Below are positions 44,323 to 49,674 of a stretch of DNA of 49,674 bases, one piece after another. Positions within the stretch are counted from its first letter, which is position 1; every line of letters starts with the position of its first letter. A program made the translations under genes and the position numbers. The notes beneath the pieces are model-generated. The model saw only the letters and a program-made list of their open reading frames with translations, was not told the DNA's origin and ran no database searches. Source of the stretch: Pascua guehoae (taxonomy: Eukaryota > Basidiomycota > Tremellomycetes > Trichosporonales > Trichosporonaceae); contig BCJX01000016.1 in assembly GCA_001600415.1 (NCBI GenBank), positions 112,452 to 162,125 of the forward strand, in the 5' to 3' direction.

Positions 44323-45271
44323 GAGCCCGAGCTGGAGTCTAGACCCGCACCCCGCAGGTGGCAGGCGGCAAGTAGTGGCAGTTATACCCCCCGGCCATGT
44401 CGAGGACATGGCGGCGTTCTCCCTCCCCTCTTTCATTTTCTCCGCCAGGCCCGCACCGCACGTCTCGCCGCCGGGCCCGCACCGCCGAGGGCGATTTAAC
44501 CCCAGTAGCGCGGGGCCCGGACGGCTGAACGTGTACTAACCGCGTTGGCCAACGTTGTGTGTCCCGGTCCGGACGAGGCGATATCGTAGAACTCTGTACT
44601 TGGCTTACGACTATGCACGGTGTCACAAGTGTGCGGCGGCGCGGCGTGCGGCGTGGCCACTGACTGGGTCGCTAACAGACTGCGTGCGTGTAGACCAAGT
44701 CGGCGACAGAAAATGGCCCCTACACAATTGGCGAACAGCACCTCAGAAGGTGTAACAGCCAACTGATCAACTGCCATAGCCTGAATCACTCGGCCTGAAT
44801 TCACAGTGGGTAGTGTCCGCCTATATGCGAGGGCTGGTCCTCAAGCCGCGAGCTCACCTGCCAGTGTTTGCCCAAAACAACATTCCAACATTCCGACAGT
44901 GACAGAGGTCGGCACGTGGTAGGTCCAGTGATCCAGCGATGACGCCTCGGCGCGTCTAGATACCAGACACCGGTACATCTGTCGCGAGCTTGGTTGGGCC
45001 GGCACGCGGCAGGTACGCGTACGCGAGTACCGACCAGAACAACGTGGTCATGCAACATCTAGTCTAGCTACGGATACACAATCTACAATCTCATGTGGCA
45101 GCAGTGCTCTATGCTCTACTGCTTGTGCTCGCCTGCGTTTGGTGTCCAACGGCACCTGCGCTGGTGGACAATACTCTGTCGACTCGCTACTCTTGGTGGC
45201 GGTGCTGCGAGGTACCCGTTTGCCGCAGACAAACTAGTTCAACCTCGGGCGGACCTGGTCCATCTATCTGC
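44323..45271. other. convergent intergenic region between epsin and E2 genes
   Basis: The 949 bp between facing stop codons show no gene or RNA I can support. Confidence 0.55.
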
Positions 45272-47238
45272 CTACAGCCCGGCCTTGCCCAGAAGGATGG
45301 CGATGAGGAGCATGACCAAGAAGCCAATGAGCATGTCGAGCCAGAGCGGCGTGAGGCGCTCGGGGCGCCCGGGGTTGGCGCGGATATCGGCCAGTGCTGC
45401 GGCGAGTCCCGGGGGGATGGACTGGTCGCGACGCGCCCCTGGTGCGGCTGCTTGCGCGGGCGTCGCGGCGCGGGCTGGAGTGGTTGCGGGGGTGGCATCT
45501 TGGGGTGGAGAAGGTTGGGCCGGGGTGTCGATGCGGGATGCGGGAGGGGTGTTGGTCAACCTCGGCGGGATGAATGCTGGCGATGGGGTATTGTCCGCGA
45601 GTGGCTGTGGCGATGGTTCAGAAAGGGCGGTTGCATGCTCCGCCTGAGGTGCTGCTGGTGGCTCCTGTACAGTTGCTGGCTCGGCGGCCTCGTCTGGCTC
45701 GGCGCCTCGCTCGACAGGTTGAGGCTCGACTGGGGTGGGATTGACTGTGACTGCGTCGACGGGCGCAGGAATAGAGGCTGGCCCAGAGGCAGGCTCGGCC
45801 GGTACTGCAGAAGCTGGGCGAGATGTAGGCGTTCCGACAGCAGATGCTGATGTAGATGCTTCACGAGTGGGGGCAGGAGGAAGGTGCTCGTCGTTGCGTA
45901 TGCCACAGGTCGGGCAGGTCCATTCACGCGAACTGGAGTTAGCAGGAGTTGGAGAGGTGTGTCACCGTGACGAACAGTGGCGCGTAGTAATGAAGAGAGG
46001 ACAGCCGGGCAGTGCGCTACTACACCGTAAAACAGCCCCATCCACCCTCTCGTCACCTTTGACCACACCGCACTGCACTACCGTTCAACCCCACACGCCA
46101 CACTCACATCTTTGCCAGTCGCCTCCGCTCGTCCTTTGGATAGTCGAGGGCACCGATCGCACTCAGCGCCTCGCCCTCTTGAGTCCAGAACGACCGCAAG
46201 CCGGTAATGGCCGTACGCACACCCCATGCAGGCTGCCACGAGCCTGCGTGGAACGAGGTGAGGCCATCGATACAGATCTGGTGTGAGCCGGGTACAGTTC
46301 ACGTAGAGCCACGCGGGAGTCGTCGACAATGGTGGATTCGGCACAAACTGATTCTCAAGGATCAAACCAAGAATCGCGCCGACCAGAAGACAAACCCAAC
46401 CTTGGCAGTAACCTTGACAACCAAGAGACCGTGCAAACGTACCTTCTTTCCAAGCTCAAAGCGGCCGTTGGGAGTGAGAAGAACGATGTCGGGCGCGCTC
46501 ATCGGGTAGCTCGGAGGCAGGAGAATGCGGAGGTGGTAGAGGCCTGGCAGTCAGCATGTGGCTCAGTCAGTGCACTGGGGAGGGACGTGATTAGTACACC
46601 GAGTACTGCTCGCTTTATCGCCATGGCGACCGCACGTCCAGTTGCACGGCGCGACTCACCGCCTTCGTAGTCTGTCCCCTTGACGCCGCGGAGGGTGCAG
46701 TGCCATTCGAAAATGTCGCTCTGGGAGTCAGTCAGCTCTGGCGGTACGCGCGTGTGTCGCTACAGACTACAGCGCACACGTTGACTGTAAGGATGGGGGG
46801 GGGGGGGGGGGGGGGGGGGGGGTGATACAAGCCAGGCCAGGCGGGCTGTGCAGCAAATCGAGCAAGCAATGATAAAGGAGAGCACGTCGCGTTGCGACCG
46901 TCACTCGCGCTTTCGCCACCCATGCTCGAGTGTGCAGCGCGCAGTCCCTCTGCCACTCGAGAACTCAGCCCGGGAAGCGCGCATCACCACCATTGCACCC
47001 CCTCACGGCGTGCCCATTGACCACCGGCTCTGTCCTTGACAACACAGCATCCACGGCGCCTATACCGCATTCGGCGTCACTCGCACTCCAGACGCGCCGC
47101 CTACATGCCCTCGGCCTCGCGTCGACTCACCTCAAGAGGCCCCGCGACAAAGTCGTCCGTGTCAGGGTCGGCGAGCTCGGCTGCCTCCTGCATGATACGC
47201 TTGACGGCCGAGGAGCGGAGGTTTACGCGTGGGGGCAT
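45272..47238 (-). CDS. UBC6: tail-anchored ubiquitin-conjugating enzyme, UBE2J/Ubc6 family, 366 aa
   Basis: Five exons on the minus strand: 47238-47131, 46720-46660, 46543-46443, 46277-46108 and 45932-45272 (1101 nt). The enzyme is an ER-membrane E2 for ER-associated degradation. The UBC fold is complete: VNLRSSAVKRIMQEAAEL, FEWHCTLRG, GGLYHLRILLPPSYPM and NGRFELGKK, followed by the catalytic Cys92 in KKICIDG and the FHAGSWQPAWGVRTAITGL segment. The GRFExGKKIC...W(Q)P(A/S)W pattern is closer to UBE2J1 than to yeast Ubc6. A CxxC pair (WTCPTCG) follows the fold, then a long Pro/Ala/Glu-rich linker. The C-terminal membrane anchor is MLIGFLVMLLIAILLGKAGL. Intron 1 contains a 28-nt poly(G). The gene is divergent from HAP3. 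Confidence 0.9.
46795..46822 (+). repeat. 28-nt poly(G) in intron 1 of the E2 gene
   Basis: An uninterrupted G run on the plus strand reads as poly(C) in the sense direction of the minus-strand gene, upstream of the acceptor at 46721. Confidence 0.95.
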
Positions 47239-48109
47239 GGTTGGACGTGGATGGTGTCGGTGGTCGGGCAAAGTGGAGGTGAGGGGTGTATGGTGCTGGA
47301 AACGGGGGAGGGGGTTGGGGTTGGGGCGATGCGGGGTGTAGTGAATGAATGGGGAGGATCAGAGATGTAGTGTGGTACTGGGCCTCGTATGTTTCGAGGA
47401 CTATGGTGGTTGTTGTTATGGTTGTGGTGTTGATGATGTGGAAGGTGCACAGAGGGTTTGTGGGTTGTCGTCGTCGGTGGCACGCACGCTCGACGCTGGC
47501 ACGCTGGACGCGGGTGGCTCTCGTGATGTCGCAGTCGGCCGTGAGCAGGCAGACTAGAGTTGACCGTGCCTGAGTCTAGGTCCTGGGGGACTGATGCCTT
47601 GCCTTTCCTTTCCCCAGTCATGCATGACTTTGTCGGGTTATCGGGCGGGCGGCCGGGCGGTCGGGCTGCTTCAATGTGTATACAATTTGCTTCCATGATT
47701 ATTGTGGTTTCTCCTTTTCTCATCTTTCAACAACCACACACCACCCACAAACCACCTTGCATAACACCCGTCACATCCACTGGCGAACAACCGCCAACCC
47801 CGGCCCGACACCCCCGCCGCCGCCGCGAGCATCGACGACGACACCTACTCGCCACTCGCCCCGCCCCGCTCCGAGCTAGTGCCGAGACTGAATCCTCGTA
47901 AACGCCGCCGCTCGCCCGCCGCCGATCACAACATCGATTTCCTGTCGATTTCCCCCACCTCCCACCATTGCCACCCCCGTCTCCCCCGTCGCCCATCCTC
48001 GTCCATCCCCGCCCCGCTCTGCCCTCCCCGAGCACCGGCTGCCGTCCCCGCCCGCTCCTGACGCTCCGCATCCGTCTCCGCCCCCGACTGCGCGAGCCAT
48101 ACCGCCGCC
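47239..48109. promoter_or_regulatory. divergent promoter of the E2 gene (-) and HAP3 (+)
   Basis: This 871-bp region has a GTTGTTATGGTTGTGG-type simple stretch near 47411-47440 and a C-rich pyrimidine leader before the HAP3 ATG. No gene is supported. Confidence 0.5.
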
Positions 48110-49240
48110 ATGGCCGACTCTGCCGCGCCCCCCGCGTTCACGGACGCGCAGGTCGACGAGTTCCGCGAGCAGGACAGGTGGCTCCCTGTGAGTCGGAGCG
48201 TGCGGCGTGGGCTCTTGCTCCGCGTAGGGCAAGGCGGGCATGGCGTTGTTGTCCAGTGTGACCATGCCATCGCGATGGACTGTGATGTGTCGCGCCCCAG
48301 TACTGGAGACTTCAGGCGCGCCGGTCGCTAGCTAGCCGCTGGCTTTGTGCTCGTGTGGCCTTCCCTCACCCTGCCCTCACGTCACCTACACCATGTCCCC
48401 CATACTCAGTCTGCGTTTAACCCAGCTCTAATGCCAGATTGCCAACGTCTCGCGTATTATGAAAAACTCGCTGCCCACAACAGCAAAGGTGTCCAAGGAG
48501 GCAAAGGAGTGTGTGCAGGAGTGTGTCTCGGAGTTTATCAGCTTTATTGTGAGTTGATCGCGGGTGTGGACAAATGGGCTAGAGAATTATGGCTTGGGAA
48601 AGTATGACCAGAAGCGAGCAGCACGAGTGCGAGGAGCAGAGCCAACTTGGCTTGCCGTTCGTTTCGCCTTCGGGACTCGGCCTCGCCCTGGTGCCATTGC
48701 CATTGACATCACTGCATCGAGTCTACTCCGCTAACCCCCAGACCTCGGAGGCGGCAGAAAAGTGCCAGAACGAAAAGCGGAAAACCATCAACGGCGAGGA
48801 CATTCTCACGTCGATGCGCGCGCTCGGCTTTGACAACTATGAGGGTGTGCTAAAGGTCTACCTCGCAAAGTACCGTGAGGTGAGTGTTTGCGGTGTGTTA
48901 GTGGCCATTCCGAGTACTATTTGCTGCGTGGGAAGAAGAGCCATGGCTGTATCGGCAGGATAGGTGGCGAGGCGTGTAATGCCCGCGAGCACGTCCTGTG
49001 CAACACAATATCGCCCAAACTGGTGCCCAACACCGCATCTCCCATGCACGCTCACAGCCCAACATGACCTCTCACTGCCCCTTGTCCAGGTCGCATTCTA
49101 ACCCGCAGCACCAAATCAACGCCGCCCGACAGCGCCAGTCACAGCTCGACGAGGACGGCGACCTGAAGCGCGGCGCAGACGACGAGGACGGCGACGCGCG
49201 CCGGAAGAAGGCGCGCGGCCAGAAGCGCAAGGACGAGTAG
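48110..49240 (+). CDS. HAP3: HAP3/NF-YB, CCAAT-binding histone-fold subunit, 152 aa
   Basis: Four exons (48110-48187, 48438-48548, 48742-48879, 49109-49240) total 459 nt, all joined in phase 0. The protein pairs with NF-YC/Hap5 through a histone fold and with Hap2 to bind CCAAT boxes, controlling respiration, iron and nitrogen genes. The conserved block begins [20 protein letters not shown] and continues [59 protein letters not shown] and VYLAKYRE. The C-terminus is short, charged and basic ([13 protein letters not shown]), possibly a nuclear localisation signal. The last acceptor (CTAACCCGCAG at 49098-49108) is chosen over CAG at 49087-49089 because only it keeps the frame open. Confidence 0.95.
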
Positions 49241-49674
49241 ACGGGCGGTAGTTTGCGGCTGTGCATCGTCGCTGCGCGACGAGAGCGGGGTGTGAGGGAG
49301 GTATGGAGTGGTAGGTGCCCGAGCGGAGCGGGACCGACTGAGTGTAATAGTCGGTCAGCACCGATCTAGCACCACATCACGCAGGCGGGCGTGACGAGGT
49401 CCTGGTGGCCTGTACGAGTACCGGTACAGGAAGTCGCTTTTCCGGCGAGAAAAACCGCCATGGGCGGCGCACGGCGCCCCCGTGGACGACATAGATGCGT
49501 ACGACGCGCACGAGTAGTAGTATGTATGGGATTTGGGTTTGTGTACGTGCGTGGTACTGGTATGTGGGACGCTCGTCATGCGCTGGGCGAGGTGTGTGTG
49601 TGCGGGTGACAGAGGCCGTACGAGGGGGGAAGGGGGGGAGAAGGGCGTTTGGGGCAGCGGGTGGTTTTGGGGGG
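49241..49674. other. downstream region of HAP3 to window end
   Basis: This is probably 3' UTR followed by GT- and G-rich sequence. No gene was recognised. Confidence 0.5.

Noticed and set aside
49600..49674. G-rich sequence at the window end as a possible telomere
   Set aside because: The G runs are irregular and do not form a repeated telomeric unit.

Overview
The window is a GC-rich stretch of a fungal nuclear chromosome. Nearly every gene is split by several short introns with GTGAGT-like donors and a CTRAC branch point very close to the AG. The protein set (phosphatidylserine synthase, G-gamma with CAAX box, HAP3/NF-YB, Nbp35, eIF3a, epsin, Ase1, Mcp1, Cms1, elongin A, UBE2J-type E2, MHYT protein) and the intron-dense, compact layout suggest a basidiomycete yeast, probably Tremellomycetes/Trichosporonales. 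That placement is inference. I spliced the gene models by hand. In every complete model the exon lengths sum to a multiple of three and the reading frame stays open. No transcript data were available.

Layout, left to right. 113-1640 (+): tetraspan membrane protein (SUR7/PalI-like), probably 5'-truncated by the window edge. 2107-4597 (-): elongin A, which joins three ORF pieces. 5145-5621 (-): G-protein gamma subunit, with its CAAX box completed by an 8-nt last exon. 6962-8367 (+): unrecognised disordered/coiled-coil protein behind a promoter with a 145-bp tandem duplication. 8536-9825 (-): Mcp1-like mitochondrial protein. 10160-12588 (+): Cms1 ribosome-biogenesis protein, with a 79-nt poly(C) in one intron. 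13012-15826 (-): Ase1/PRC1 microtubule bundler. 16575-17620 (+): phosphatidylserine synthase. 19059-20351 (+): Nbp35.

20352-29242 is an almost 9-kb stretch with no gene I can recognise. It holds a 142-bp TA-flanked inverted-repeat element (MITE-like), and its right end is probably the long leader of the next gene. 29243-32186 (+) encodes a seven-helix MHYT-domain membrane protein with a 700-residue tail. 33181-36443 (-) is a multi-exon, possibly FIST-like gene whose introns carry four unrelated minisatellites and a 97-nt assembly gap. A tRNA-Asn(GTT) gene with a 12-nt intron lies at 37268-37352 (-).

The right end holds eIF3a/TIF32 (37936-41082, -), an ENTH epsin with an 11-nt microexon (42132-44322, +), a UBE2J-type tail-anchored E2 (45272-47238, -) and HAP3/NF-YB (48110-49240, +).

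The genes are mostly unrelated housekeeping functions in divergent or convergent pairs. I found no operon-like or defence cluster, CRISPR array or coding transposon. The most unusual material is the gene-poor interval with its MITE, the MHYT protein, the intron-confined minisatellites, the very small exons and the extreme homopolymers.
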